A stretch of 64,000 nt of DNA, taken from positions 62,001 through 126,000 of the forward strand of contig CAJQUW010006406.1 in NCBI GenBank assembly GCA_907163375.1, read 5' to 3'. Below are positions 33,578-47,480 of this stretch, in pieces (the first letter of the stretch is position 1; every line of letters begins with the position of its first letter). Both the position numbers and the translations under genes were made by a program. The notes below the pieces were generated by a model, which did no database searches, was not told the origin of the DNA, and was given only the letters and a program-made list of their open reading frames with translations. This stretch comes from Prostheceraeus crozeri. Taxonomy: Eukaryota; Platyhelminthes; Polycladida; Euryleptidae.

Positions 33578-36500
33578 GTAAGTGTATAATTGCATGTAAA
33601 TCAAAATTGTGCCGCTACTGACTCACATGCCAACTCATCCCATATATCCTCATTAGTACCGATTTCCTTAAATCTCAGAACATGCAAGCATACGTCTGTT
33701 TCAAGCAGGGCTGTGGAGCCGGAGCCTTAAGGAGCCGATGGTTTTGGTCGGAGCCGGAGCCGATTTATCACAAAGGCTCCGGCTCCGGCTCCGATAGTTT
33801 GAGCTTTGATATAAATCTAGAATTTTGAAAGTTATTAATTGGCATCATAAAATAATTAAATCATTTGAAATCTAAAGATATGTCTTTTGAGTATACCAAT
33901 GATCTGTCCTCCACGATATCTTTCTTTGCAGTTGCCGCCTTCTTTTGTATTATATTTATTATATATTTACACACATGTGTAAATATATTTTTATTGCATA
34001 TGTTTCGTAAGACTAATTTTCCATATTGACAACGTATTCCTCCAAAATCCATTAATTTGAAGACTTGTTATATGCATGCTAACTAGATGATTGTAGATTC
34101 CTAGAGACAAGTCGCCAGTCATTTATGTACACATTTCCAGTTCAGTCAGCAAAGATAATATAGCTACATTTCTTGCGCAATGTCTTAAATCTAATACGGT
34201 TACTATGTAGGCTATCATCTATCGGTATGGCTACTGGCAGAAGCTACTGGCATCTGTGACAATGCCAATTTCCTTAGATTGTATTGTAGGCTCTTGTGCA
34301 GTCCCCCACCTACATTTTTCAAAACAATCGATTCTTTTGATCAATTTTGATTGGAGGGATAACTCTTCACATTCACACGAATGACCTGACTACAAGTCCT
34401 CAAATGGCTATAGCAATAAGCGACCCAGCCACTTCTAGTAGCGCCCTATTATTTTAAAGGTATCTCATTCACAATGAATTTCCTTTGACTTCAAAATTCA
34501 AAGGGTATATTTCAATGTGAAAAACCCGAAGGCAAATTACAATGTTGACGCTGACGAAGTTTGCGACCATGATATCGCAATTACCCACGTAGATTTTTAC
34601 AACAGCACGGAATGGTGATGGAATGCTGCTCATGGTTTGATACACTCAAACCGGTGATGCTGAAACGGACATCCAATGGTGCTGCATCTTTTGACCAGAG
34701 AAAAAATGGGGGGGGGAGGACTGCACAAGAGCCGTATCGTGTAATAATATTTCCCCAAATGTCATAGACCTGTGGATTTCAAGGATTTTCATTATTATTT
34801 TTTCCGTCTGTCAACACTATGCTGATATCATGCTGACTTATATGTAAACAATAAAAAAAGACTGAGACGCTCTCAATAAAGGCGCCTTTTGAATTCCCTT
34901 TCTATTGTCTGTGACATTAAACCGCACCCGCATTCGAAAGCTAGCAAAGTAGATGGGATTTCTGCTCCGTGCTCGCAGTCAAATTTTTATTATGCATAGC
35001 ACCCTGCAACATACTGTGTGATACTCCGAGTTCAGTTTCATCAGCCTAACCATCATCAGAGGAATAGTGGTAATGTGTTATACATAAATTGAATATAATA
35101 ATATACATGAATCATTGATGAATTATTTAGTGCAACTTTACGCCATAATGAAAAATACGAAATTAATATAATGTAAGTTAGGCCTTAACTTATTAAGTAT
35201 GCTGCATAGAATTACAAAGCTTGTCCTAAATTAGATATTTTGAATTTTTTTAAGTATAATTTTCAATTGTACATTTCTAGCCTACACTGCAATGAGGCTA
35301 TCTAAATTACAATTTCTACAGATTAATTTATTTTTATGTATTCCTGTCGATCGATATTTCCAGTTTATGATTTTGTGTTGTCTGATTTCAGCCCTCGACA
35401 AGTCAAGAGATTGACAGAAACCGGTCGGGCTATCAGCATCTTTTCAACACCTAGATATACTTTCGGGTGCCGTTTTTCATTCATTGGTATAATTTTACAT
35501 TTTTGAACTTGTTTTTTTATCATATGTAATCATTCCCAAAATACTATTATGAACAAAGAACCATGCAATTCGGTACTCAGAGTATCATGCGTCTAAACAC
35601 AGTCATCAGTCTAATGAATTTCATACAACACCCAAAATTGTTGCGACAACAGCTTGTAAACATACAAGAGCATTTGTCAGGTCGACCTTTGCCATCTGAA
35701 ATAAAGCTACAAAATCATAACTTAGAACGATCTATCTCCGTCATCGCCCACATAAACAAGACTCGCATTGCAGAATCAGTCTTCATAGCTGCTTATGACA
35801 CAGATACTTTATTTAAAAAAAACACCAGTTCTTTCCCATCGTCTTGTGAGTTTTAGTTATTGACCTAAATTGTTTTTATTGCCTTGATTTGTCCCACTTT
35901 ACATATGAGCCATTAATAATGAAGACGGAAGTCTGTGAAATTGTACAATTTGAATTAAATGAGTCGAAATGAAAGATTATATTTTTCTCAAACTGGGCAC
36001 ATTATCATGTCATGAAATATGTCTCATCGTCTGCATTGATAATCCAAGAGCATTCTTGCACTTGATCTAGCTGAATATTTAGAACTTAGATTGTGAGACT
36101 AGTCTTCTCTTGAGATAATGGAGTGACCTATAAGATTTGGGGAAACATCATTATAATCGTATTTACTCTTCTATTAAGGATTGTTCATCCTGTCGATGTC
36201 TTCTAGCATCGACCTCAGAAGGCACAGGACGTCAAAGGGCCGTCGCGGTTATTATTTTTTTTCAAAGAGTGAATTTGATTTTCGAGACCTGAACTTTTTC
36301 TTTGTGAGGATGGACATTTTGATCGGTCTTAGTCCGTAAAAAAATTTGCCGTTTTGAAGTGCAGACTAATTCATAACGATGGCACATGCTTCAACTTAGA
36401 AAGTAGGCAAAGTGGCAGTCCTAGCACCTTAGAAAGAGAAGAAACAATAGTGCGTCACTTTCGGATTTCTGTAAATTCCATCAGAGTGCTTCGATTGCCA

Positions 36501-39500
36501 CGATTCCTTCAGATTCGAAGAATTCAGATCATGGCTGAAAAGTTTTCTCGATAATGTTGGTCCTTCCAATCGTTATTAAAGAAGATATCAAGAGCACGAA
36601 AACTGGTTTATCTGATGATTCACCACCCTCTTCTCAGCATTCCTCGCTGAATATAATTAGACAGCGATGTGTCCGAAATGATACTACAACACGCACGCCA
36701 CTGGCTGGTGTGTGAAATCCGGCTCACAGCTTATTGTTTGAGATTGTATGGCATTTTCAATAGCATGCGATATACTACTCATCCCTTCTTTGAATGAAGA
36801 CTGGATGATCAATTTGTCCAATTCTGTGTTCTGTATGGTCGCATTTACTAATGCTTTACAGTTGTTGATTGAAACGCATTGAATGTACGAGTAGGCTATT
36901 AAGCCAGTGATCAAATCTGTTTTTACGAATGATTCATACTTTCACATCCTCTGTAGTGTGGTGCACATGTACACTGCATAGTAGCACACGAACACACGAA
37001 TCTACAGAATGTCTTCGATAAGTTTGTTGTCTGCACATGGTTCTTCTTTCCACTTATAGTGTTGGTGAAGTTATAGATTGCGCTGACTCAAATTTCCAAG
37101 TGCAAGTTTATATGTCCGTAGTGATCCTACTCCCGACCGAATGTCAAAACCGAATACCAAAACGTTGCGCCCGAATGCCCGAATTTTTTGAGAAATGCGA
37201 GTTGGAACACTGCATTTATTAGCTTATCATGTAAGCACTTTATTGTATAGCTCAACACATTTTTATTGGGAAAACAACTGTTGCGAGCTCATTGCTTAAA
37301 GCATATGAGTGGCGGCTGCTGAATTTTGACAAGAGTTCAGTTATTTTAATGCTATCACACATTCTTTCTGGTAGACCGACACACAAAACTGTGAACACAC
37401 ACTGCAATGTGCGAGTTGGCATACTGGTGATATAGAAGAGAGCCAATTCCTTGCGTAAGTCTTCGTTAAGAACGTCGCATGACCGCTGATATTGCTGAGT
37501 GTTTTTAGCTAGTCGCTCATTGGAATTGGAGATTGTCGTTTCATCTGCATACATTATCAACCTACTCACTAGACAGTCTGGGAGGTCGTTGATGTACAGC
37601 AGAAAAAGAGTGGGTCTCAAAATTGACCCTTGAGGAGCTCCTGCATTGACAACCATGGTGGAAGACTTTTGGCCATCTAAGACGACAGATATCTGCCGGT
37701 CACTAATGAAAGAAGCAAGTTTGTGGAGTTGATCAGTAACTCCATAAGACTTAAGCTTCATAAGGAGTCCGTGATGCCAGACTCTGTCGAATGCCTTGGA
37801 AATATCCAGGGCGATCGACCTCGTCTCACCTTGTCTGTCAAGAACACAACTCACATGCTCAGTGACATGTGAGTCACTGAATATTACTGGTTACATCATA
37901 TGACTGGTAGCCGTTTATTTTCAAATTCAATAATGTAAAAGATGAGATGTGCTTGTTTAATCCTATGCACGTATTAAACCTATATACTTCTTACAAAGCC
38001 CAACTGAGGATCCTTTGTTTTTAGAAACGAGTGTATGGAAAAAGTTGCTGGGACTCCTGGCTAGGTTATGGCAGTGGTCGTAATCAAACTATTACCTCGC
38101 CTTAATTAAAGGGCCCATACAGACATGAAGCAGATAGTCATTCACATACCTGTGTGTCTTCCGATTTTCCAGGAAGTTGTACGATTTTTTGATTATTTTT
38201 TTTTTGATTTTTCAGCCAATCCTGCGATTTTCCATCGATTTTATATAATTGTAAGAACTTTTCGAAAGTAATGTACTCGATTGTGGTTAGGAATTTTTAC
38301 TATCGAATAAGTCACTTTCTTATTACATACTTGAGGCGTGAGCTTCAGTCAAGCGCATTTTGAAAATGCAGTTGCTTCCTAGAAATCACAAGTTGTGGCT
38401 GTCCGAGGCGTCAACATAGGCTTGTTCACATTGAAAGCCAGAAAGCCAGGCCATACAAAGATGTGATACTGATTCTAACTGAACTCGCATTTGCTAGGAA
38501 TGAAAGTATTTGTGGGTGACTATGATCGTTTCCAATAATGGAGCTTGGAGAGTTTTAGAGAATCATATCTCATATCAGACTCACAAGCAATCATCTTCTT
38601 GATTTATTTTTCTATTGTTACTTTTTGGCTTGATTGCATTATACACTTCTTAGATTATTATGTTTGTTTTTAGTACAAGAATGTATAATGAGTAGGGAGT
38701 ATACGATTTTATTGAAATTTTAGACAATTTTGAATTATGCGATTTTTTAAGGGTTCTTTGTACGATTTTCCCGAAGGATTGTACGATTTTTGAAATTTTG
38801 AGGTATGCAGGTATGCATTCATATTCTTAATATATTTCAAATATTGCCATAGTATGCAAATCAAGAACGCTCAGTTTCAGGTTCGTTGAATTTCTCACTT
38901 TATCTTATCGTCCCGATTAGTTTCAAGTAATCTCAGCCATCTAATGATAAGAGCCTTGAGTGATGGCTGTAAGTTATAGCTATTTACAATCTCCTTTTTG
39001 AAGTTAAATAATCCTACGATCCGTATCATAGAGAATTGAAATGGGTAAATGGGAATGACATAAAGGAGATCATTTCCTAATTCGGCAAATTATATTTCGT
39101 TTAAAAAGATCATGTTCTGAAATAGGTGCTGCAAAGAAATTCATAATAGCAGTCTGTAGACTCAAAACAAATTTTATATCATAAGAATGTTTATTATTCA
39201 AAGCTTCTTTTGACGTGCGGTTCAAAGCTGCTTGTGGTCAGTAGATACAACAGCTGAAAAATTGAGGTTGCGTTACATAGGATTTTGAAAAAAAGCTGTC
39301 GTAGACATCTGAATGAAAGTACCTTTCGGCAACTGAGATGAATATGTTGCAATTATCGTCAATTAACTTCTGTTTTTCCAGATTTACTGCAGCTGACAAG
39401 ATTGCTTAGCGGATAAGTAGTGAACTGAAAACCTTTTAAGAGGGCACCACCTCTGCAACTACGTGGGTGACATTGGGGATTTTGTTGAAGTCAATGAATT

Positions 39501-42500
39501 GCGCGATTTATTGTTCTTGTAAGCACAGGTGTACATGTACCTACGTGTGCGATTAGCAATCGTCAAAGGAGCAATTCAATTTAAGAGCAATACACAATTT
39601 TTCATTGGGAAATCAATGCCAGATTATAAAATGATGAATGAATCATTTGATTGATTGACGGAGATAGGATAAAAGAACATTTTGGACCAAAATATCTTTT
39701 AAATAGCCAAATCTATTTGTTGATTGATGGTCCATATGTTTTGTAAATTGAACTAATAGTTAATAATAGCTTGCTATGATTTTGCTTCCCACCACTCACT
39801 TCCGGTTTATTTTTCAGATACCTCAATTTCAGCTGTAACTATCGAGCTGCTATGAAATCATGTTGCGACGAACTTTGTGATCATCTAAGTAAGTGCTTCA
39901 CATAGAAAAATTGTTTTGATTATTCGCATACTTATTCCCCCCCATGAGTTGTTGTTGCTTGTATTACATTAACCCTCAGTTATCTTACGCAGTTATAAGG
40001 ACCACAGAATTCTTAGACATAACTTCCGTGAAAAAACATAGGTATTTTGAAATTTCCGATCGGTCAAGCTGTTATAACAACTACACGACGAATGGTAGCA
40101 GTGTCTACTGTGACGAAGGACAAGTGGTGTTCAGTTACGTTTTATTAAATTGTCGCTTAGCTGACGAAACCCATTTGAGTTCTAGGATGGGGTTCTGGGG
40201 TTCACTGAAATTGAGTTTGAGTGTCTGGTTGACCCAAGCCTAAGCAAGGGTTTTAAAATTCAAGTTATGTGGATGTGAAAGTTAATGAGAATATTTGCTG
40301 ATTCGTAGGTTCTAAGATAGCTTTATTTCTTTCTTATTTCCCTGGTCGCGCAAATCTCCAAGGAACTGCGCAAAAGCTCCAAAAGCCATTTGACAATCTT
40401 CTTTCATCATGTGACCGTACAGCATATGATAATAAACATACTGAAAATGGGATTGCGATGCATGATTTATAAATCATGGTCATCCTAATCCAGCCTGAAG
40501 GCTGGAGGACTGAAAGACTTCAGGGTTCCATAATTCCCGTAAAATATCCGAAATTTAAATTATGCTGAAAAATAAGTAATAGAGATCTTTCCAGTTGGTT
40601 GAACTGATCGCGACCTTAAAAATCACCTAAGTTAATTTACCTTTTTCCCATTAAATTGATCATTATTCCAGAATGATACTCTTGAATGAATGTATTGTAA
40701 ACTCAGTGACAGGGACAGGAGTGGACTGAAAAATACTCAGCAATATTAGAGTGTCATTAATTATTGAATTCTATCTCGTTATAGTCGGCCGTGTAATCAA
40801 AACTCAGAGCGTGGATCAATGTGAGACTTAGAAATTTAATTTGCTAATTTTTACATTGAGTCGATAGGAGAATACTTGCCACATGGAGTGCTGTGCGAAA
40901 AGGTCAGAACAAATCGTTCGTTGCATCCACGTCGGCTGAATTCTGACCGTTAAGCTCGATAACCGGTCGATCGACTACAATGACGGGGCCCCCGTACTCA
41001 AGAGTTGAAGACCGGTCTATTGGTTAAAACAATTCCCGCCACTGACCAGCGTGGATTAATAGTTTGAATCAATCCTATCACAATGAAGGTATGCCGATAG
41101 TACAATAGAGCCAAAATGGTTCAGCAGGAAATAGACTTACAAGGAAACGAAATAATCAATCGGCACTTTGCCACCGTTTAGCAAAAGCTTAAGTTTCATG
41201 GTTGCGACAACATGCAGGTTTCATTGTGGCAAAATGGGTCACATTGTCTTGCTATAGCTGTAGGGTCAAGCTGTATAATCGCCAGTCTAAGTGATAGAAT
41301 GTATGTAATGTGATGTAAATGGATGCGTTGGCATGTATTTGATTTAAAAACAATTTTAAACCTAAAATAAGTATGCAAAAGTGCTTTGATCTTTTCGCAC
41401 AAAAGTATATACCGGTGTATTAATGTACGTGTAGTAAATAATTCTTTAATTGAAGCTGAAATAGGGCTGAAATAAAGTTGTTGCATCCAGTTAATTTCAT
41501 AAAATTTAGAAAATAGGCCCTAATAATTTCAAATCATTGCGTGATTAAGCAAAGATTTTTAAAAATAAACGAGAAGTACAACATTGAATTTTAAGCAGTC
41601 TTCATATTTTGATTGAAACTGATTTCAATTATTCAACTGATAACGATTTTAATTTCATCAGAGTCTTTTCAAGAGAAACTGCTGATGTTTTTGTTTGAGC
41701 CGACCACATCAGTTCCATGATAGGCAGCCAAGTGCTTACGAAAATTCAATACCTTCTGCATTTCTACTAGATCTGATATTAATAAGTTCAAATGGTTTTA
41801 GATATTCTCCCACCAGACAATCAGAGTCACTTGAATTAAAGATAAATTTTCAGATTCGCACGCTAAATTCAGAAGACACAGTTCGTTTGAAAGTTTCTCA
41901 CTGATCCATGTGGTAGGCAAGTGTTTTTCACACTACTGACTAACGACTATGACGAGGCAGAATTCACCAATTGTTGTGGACACTTGTTGATGTTTTGAGT
42001 GTACTTCAATTTACTCCTGTATGTGTCAATGAGTTCACGTGGCATTTATTCAAAAATACAGTTCTTAAAATAAATGATTGTCAATTCTAAAAGCGAAAAC
42101 TAAACATATAATAATTGTTAGGTTTACTCATGGTCATTTCACTTTATTAGAAATATTATAAATTTCAATGGTTTCATCAACACTTTGCTCCTACAGCCAT
42201 GCTGACCATGTGGATATAGAACTTGCTTAGCTTTCTGATTGACTTTTCCTCAAATCCTAGTTGGACGAGATGTGGTTGAGAAGATCTTTGTCAAATGAGT
42301 TGTGCTGTTGTCCATATAGACCGGATGTTATTCCTGAACATATTTATCTTACGAAATAAAAAGGGACTTCTAGAATGAACTTACTTTGTTCACATACAAA
42401 AAAATTCGAAGACGTCTCCAAAATGCATTCAGTACTGTATTGAATTCATTTCCAATTTCTTTTTCAGAATCTCTTGAAGATGAAGATGAGCAATTGGAAG

Positions 42501-44080
42501 CCAAAAGTGAAGCCGAGATACTTAATGCTTGTGAAATGCTGTGGCACTTATGTGAGATCATTTTCATCCAACGGAACAACTCTGTGGAACCACCTGGATC
42601 ATTGGTCGTCAACTTGCTAGATTGGCTATATTTACATTTTACACGGGCTGCCTCTTGGGCTGAGGAGGCAACTCAAATGGATGTCCCAGAATCACATCCC
42701 CATTATTGGGACGCAGTCATTCTCTTTGCACTGCAGGGCTGTTCTCGATATGCAGTTACTTTACTATTGCGTCATTCAGCTGCTAAAACCACTCAATGTA
42801 TTATCAGTTTAGTAGAATTGATAAAAACGATGCCACGATCTACCTTTTTTGCCGACCAGTCCACAAAAGCTTTTGAGATGCGGTGGCAATACTGGCAAAG
42901 TGAAGTGCGAGCTCGATTAGATACTGGAGAATTTTCGTCTATTTCTGATGCTTATCTGTTGGCGGAAATTCTTGCTGGACATACCGAAGCATTCGCTACA
43001 GAGCGTGTTCGTAATCTGTGTCAGACGTGGTACCATTATATGATCTCAAAATTGTTTTATCAAGATCCTCTGGCGGATATCGGCATGGAGATCAACCTCA
43101 AGTGCTGTGAAAGTATCGAACTGTATTCTGCGGTAACCAATGATGGTTCGCTGGCAGCCACTATTGATTCATTGACGCGCTTGATTTTTGAAATGAACGT
43201 CGGACTGTTCATTAAAGAAGCAAGTGAGAGCATTAATCTCTGGTGGTTCGTCGCTCATCTTACTGACTTGCTTCAGCACATGGACCCACGATTCTCACAG
43301 ACATGTTTCCAAGGTTCAGACCTCAGAGAGTACTTCATTTTAGAATACACATTCGGCCTCATGTCTCACCCTGCTATGTGGCAGATTACACTGAGCTACC
43401 TAGACTATTGTAACGTTTTTGGCCGTCATTATCAGCGCTTGTTTATTGAGCGAATTCACATTGGAAATGAAAGAAAGGCATTTATGATAATCAATGCTTG
43501 TGAACAAAGAGGTCTTGCTGAGGAGGCCAAGTCTATTTGCCGATGTCTAGCTCGTAAACAGCTGGCACTCGGCCGATACAGCTTAGCATTATCTTGGGCG
43601 GTGAAGGCTCGAGACTGTCAATTAGTGACTAGTCTGGCAGATCATTTCCTTACCTCTTATACCAGTAGTTGTGCTGATGCTGGAGGTATAGATGTCATCA
43701 CAACTCTAGGAAGATCGGCACTACTTAGTCATAAGATGGCCTTTCTGGTTCGCTATCGTGAATTCCATCAACTATACAGTGAGGGCGAACACACTGCTGC
43801 AGCAGAAATCCTCGTAAGCTTGCTCACCGGTCACACAATTCCGAAGAAGTACTGGAAACCTTTGCTCATCGACGCCATTCCTCTATTACAATCCGATCGT
43901 CTCACTTCAATTCAGATATGTGACCTTATGCGTTGTTTGGAAGAAAGTATTCAGAGCTCTAATACTTCACAATTTGACACGAAAGCGGAGGATATTCAGC
44001 TCCTACAAGCAGTTCTAACCAAGGCGCATTCACGGGTATCTATACTCGAAGGTTGTGTACAAGGCATTGGTGTGAAGTAG
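33303..44080 (+). CDS. NUP85: NUP85, nuclear pore Y-complex scaffold nucleoporin (3 coding exons)
   Basis: Nup85 is an alpha-solenoid (ACE1-type) scaffold subunit of the Nup107-160 Y-complex. It binds Seh1 and acts in pore assembly and at kinetochores. Coding exons are 33303-33577, 39818-39888 and 42468-44080, with phases 2 then 1 matching at both junctions, giving 652 aa (human is about 656). Family landmarks seen include the N-terminal start MEEIES, the strand-rich WSIGYNIGVF, RRLASESHKIFLMIQ, NYRAAMKSC, ILNACEMLWHLCEIIF, MRWQYWQSEV, NLWWFVAHLTDLLQHMD, GSDLREYFILEYTFGL, LALSWAVKARD, FLVRYREFHQLY and DLMRCLEES. The start is chosen because it matches the human N-terminus (MEELDG). Introns are 6240 and 2579 bp and intron 1 is full of transposons. 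Most of the protein lies in one exon. Recognition is from remembered family sequence; no search was run. Confidence 0.95.
33712..33800. repeat. GGAGCC-rich inverted sequence, hAT-like terminus
   Basis: CAGGGCTGTGGAGCCGGAGCC-type start followed by inverted GGCTCCGGCTCCG words. Ends of this kind mark some hAT elements, but no second terminus was found within NUP85 intron 1, so it may be a solo end. Confidence 0.4.
34289..34733. mobile_element. 445 bp MITE in NUP85 intron 1
   Basis: Inverted ends GGCTCTTGTGCAGTCC and GGACTGCACAAGAGCC, each followed inward by a C- or G-run. A 3 bp GTA flanks both sides (34286-34288 and 34734-34736). Non-coding. The 3 bp duplication with GGC ends suggests PIF/Harbinger. 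Confidence 0.85.
37252..37890 (-). mobile_element. LINE reverse transcriptase fragment (Jockey-like)
   Basis: An open minus-strand frame of about 200 codons with RT blocks in order: SIALDISKAFDRVWHHGLLM (block with the first catalytic Asp), NAGAPQGSILRPTLFLLYIN and the palm box IMYADETTI. These are standard non-LTR RT motifs. The sequence becomes unfamiliar after the palm box, and the frame closes at 37252. It is truncated at both ends, with no endonuclease. It lies antisense inside NUP85 intron 1. Confidence 0.88.
38145..38815. mobile_element. 671 bp non-coding element with CATACCTG ends
   Basis: The left end CATACCTGTGTG and right end GCAGGTATG are inverted; inside both are GTACGATTTTT words. 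CATTCA flanks both sides (38139-38144 and 38816-38821), a 6 bp duplication. Superfamily unclear; similar termini occur in hAT, which would make 8 bp. Confidence 0.65.
39818..39888 (+). CDS. NUP85: NUP85 coding exon 2 (71 bp)
   Basis: A short exon between a TTATTTTTCAG acceptor and a GTAAGT donor. It reads YLNFSCNYRAAMKSCCDEL and aligns with the human segment around NYRSVIRACMEEM. Its phase (one base in, one base out) joins exons 1 and 3 without loss. Confidence 0.9.
39889..42467 (+). other. NUP85 intron 2, no further feature seen
   Basis: A 2579 bp intron from GTAAGT to TTTTTCAG. It contains a small hairpin near 40492 (CAGCCTGAAGGCTG). Open frames within it look random. Confidence 0.6.
42468..44080 (+). 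CDS. NUP85: NUP85 coding exon 3 (terminal, 1613 bp)
   Basis: Starts after the acceptor CTTTTTCAG and codes about 536 residues to the TAG at 44078-44080. It carries most of the helical solenoid including the tail. Upstream in-frame sequence back to 42386 is intronic. A candidate polyadenylation signal AATAAA lies at 44700-44705; I did not find a closer canonical one. Confidence 0.95.
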
Positions 44081-47000
44081 ACTCCTCTATATCCTGATTT
44101 GTATTTTTAATATTATAAAGTTCTCCTATGCAATTCTTAATTTTCATTTTTCCCATTTACATTTTGGACATTTTCTAAATTCATGATATCTAATTATCCC
44201 TATTATTTATATTGATTAATCGCTGATACCGATGTCCATTAATGTCATTTTAATTGAATGACATACATTTATGTGAGACTGTGCACTATGGGCAGACATA
44301 CAGTAGTGTGCGCTAGCTTGTGCTATTCAGAAGTTAGTGGTGATGAGTTGAGTGAGTTTCATTCACATCATTCTCAAATTCATAATTTGGATGCAATATA
44401 TCTACTATTCATGCAATGTCATTTCACCAGTGATTTCTAACGATGCTCACTTCTTCCCACGTGTTTTAAAAACGGAGCACATGACTAAATCACTCATGAA
44501 CAGGGATATAGGCCTAGCTTTGAAAAAATTGAAAAAACGCTGGTTGAAATCAATGCAGTTATCAGATTTCTTAAGTCGTGATTTGTGTCGGAAGTCATCC
44601 GAAAGGCTTTTGATAAATCTGTCCATTCATTGAGAAATTCATGTGGTCGACGTGATTAATATGCACGCGTCAGTGATCCTCGTGTATATAATTAATGAAA
44701 ATAAATAGATGAAAAATAATACTAGAATTATGCATCAATTACTAGAAAAATGGTGACAAGCTTCATGCAATACTTGAAATGTGAATTTATATTTCATGCC
44801 TATACATCACTCGAAATAATATGGTGATCTTCGGGAGAATAAGGTGTTCAACGTAAAACCTATCTAAAACTGCGTTTTTGGAAATTGATTACTATTTTCT
44901 AGGATTTTTGCAATGAAACCAGGATTTTTTAACGCATCACAAAATGATAACTGCCGAGCACTATATAGAAAAGCAGGATCATCCTATTCCTCTGGAACAT
45001 GTGCTCCAGGTATCCCAGTTTTCCAATTTCTTCGATTGAAATTGATGAGTCTTGAGATTCGTCGAAAAATGCTGTGGGGGATCGGTACTGAAGTTCGAAA
45101 TTTCTGCATCAGGTATCCCGGGTTTCCGGAATTCTAGATTTTCTAGTTTGAAGCTTGGAAGACGAATTCATCCCAATTTGGACTTAGTTTACTTAAATCC
45201 TCTTGAATGTACTTGCCTTTTGCGAATTTTGCCGACTGCTCTTGTGCCGTCATAAATACTTCTAGCGTTTGAAATTCCTTTATTTTGGCTTCACATACCT
45301 GTAGGCATGAGCGTCACAAATTATGCGCAGCTATGTGTTGAAACACGTGTATTGGAAATACACATGTAAGTAATTGACCATCTTTTGAGCTAGCCACACA
45401 ACAAGGGATCCTTGATGTATACAGAGATAGGCTGTGCAATTAATTCCATTGTGACATAATTATTGAAATGCATCGACTTCCAAGTGCATCGCTGTAGACC
45501 CAACGATGGAAGAAAATTAAGCTGCGGAAATCGCGCCATTATGAAAAACCGCTTTGTACAAGAGTCTCGATGTAATGCCATTATCATCATAGTGGCCACC
45601 ACAAATTGAAAAGAAATAGCACTGGAACAGCATTTCCTCAATTTTGGAAGTAATTTCAGTGATAATATTAGGGTATGCAATTGTGGAAAGTCAATCATTA
45701 TCTCTAATGTTCAAACGAAATCCATAAAACATCATGCAATTAAAAAAATAACATTTCAGAAATCCATTTTCACTGAGTTCGTGAAGCATATCGGTCAGTC
45801 TCTTCATGACTCAAAATACCATTGATGCGAAAGTAGGAGAGTGTTTCCCCAATTCTTTTTAAATAGTATGGAACAACTAAGTTATTAATGGTCTCACTAC
45901 AAATGATGGAATTTTGCCACTACATGTATTTTGTACAAGCGATAATGAGGCGCATACTGTGCATTTATCATGCTTTGCGTAGCAAACAATTCATTTTCAA
46001 TGCAACATACAAATATATCCCATCACAATACCTTTTGCTATTGGATAGTGAAACAAATACAATACAAGTGCACGGAAGATTTTGAAATTGATGGGGAGAG
46101 CGTATTATTTTCAAAATCCGCGTATTTTAAATTAAATACCAGCGGAGGCTTGGAACCACCACGATTTGGGGTATATATTGGAAACACGCAGGTCATGCTA
46201 AATACGAAAGTGCAAATGATCATCACGAGGCGACAATTTCGATAATTTTAAGAGATCATTCTCAGCAGATCTGTAGATTTGAATCCAAATCGGTGATTGA
46301 TAACAGATGATTTCCGAAACGAAGCAAATGATGACTGTGATAGAATCATCTAGTTAAGCCGAATTATCCCTTAATTTTGATTTTGCAAACCCTTATTTCA
46401 ATATTTTGCTTTTTCTATTATTTTGCCGAGTTAGAACCTTGGTTACTTTTATCTCCCACACGAACAATTTTAATATCGCGATGCATTGCATTTTATCAAC
46501 GGTATCGACACATATTCACATATCCTACTCCATCCGATGCCGATATCGGTAAATTCAACTACAAGAAGTACCTACTAATTAAAATTCCACTTTTGATTAA
46601 AATCTAAAATGACTTTGATAAAGAAGGACAAAGTCGCTACAGTCACATAAAGCTCAGAGCTTCGGATATAGGCAAAAGAGAAGTGCTATTAGCTCAGCTA
46701 ACCAAAGTACATGAACTTATGAGTTCTCACGCCATGGGTAACGCTAACTGATCCCCAGTAGCTCATTATTGTATGCTATGACAGTGGACGAGAGGACCAT
46801 GTCGTCGATCAGAAGCAAATCAAAAATGAGAATTCTCCCAAAATTTTATGCCATTCAATGTAATATCAAAGTGAAAAGCATGCACGGTTTCTGCCGACGT
46901 TTAGGGTCCAGTCAAGCCCTTTCTCCAGACAATACTAAAGAAAATGAGCGTACGCATGCGAATCCTCGAATCTGTAGTTGTCTGGTGTTCAATAATAAAT

Positions 47001-47327
47001 CTTCATTTTTGTGTACCTTTCATGAACCTTTACTCATTTTGTATAGATAGTGTCGCCTCGAGAAAGGGTCAAGACCCGAAGCGTGGGCATAAACCGTGCA
47101 TATTTTTTACTTAGATATTATTCGCAGTGGCATGCATTTTTCGGTAGAGAATTTTCCTTTTTGATTTGCTCCTGGTTTCTTATTGTGTCTCATCGCCAGA
47201 TTCTCTTCACTGATCTCAAATCTAACTTTCCAATCTACCTCTTCGCATTTCACTTAATTCATATACTTATATAGCTTTGTTAAGTAGCATGTTAATAAAG
47301 TGTTTTTTGCTCTAATCACAGAATTAT
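44081..47327. other. NUP85 3' flank and intergenic sequence
   Basis: AT-rich, with a candidate AATAAA at 44700-44705. Several short open frames (44913-45255, 45390-45698, 45888-46245) lack splice signals or recognisable motifs and are not called. Confidence 0.5.
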
Positions 47328-47380
47328 CAGTGATGATCATAAAAAGTGGACGACTTTAACTTGGTTACATCTAATGAAGA
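47328..47380. repeat. Extra copy of a Tc1-type terminus
   Basis: CAGTGATGATCATAAAAAGT begins here and again at 47481, in the same orientation, with matching sequence for about 50 bp. It is either a remnant of another copy or a duplicated end. Confidence 0.75.
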
Positions 47381-47480
47381 AAGAAACCTAATGGAGAAAG
47401 TAGATAATACCATAGATAGAAGCACCATGTTATAGTGATGCCGTAGTATTGAAGGTTATCATTGGAATAAATCAATACTA

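Noticed and set aside
35392-35486. Exon-like stretch in NUP85 intron 1 with acceptor GATTTCAG and donor GTATAA, reading RQVKRLTETGRAISIF
   Set aside because: Its 95 bp would break the phase between NUP85 exons 1 and 2, which join perfectly without it, and the family sequence has no place for it.
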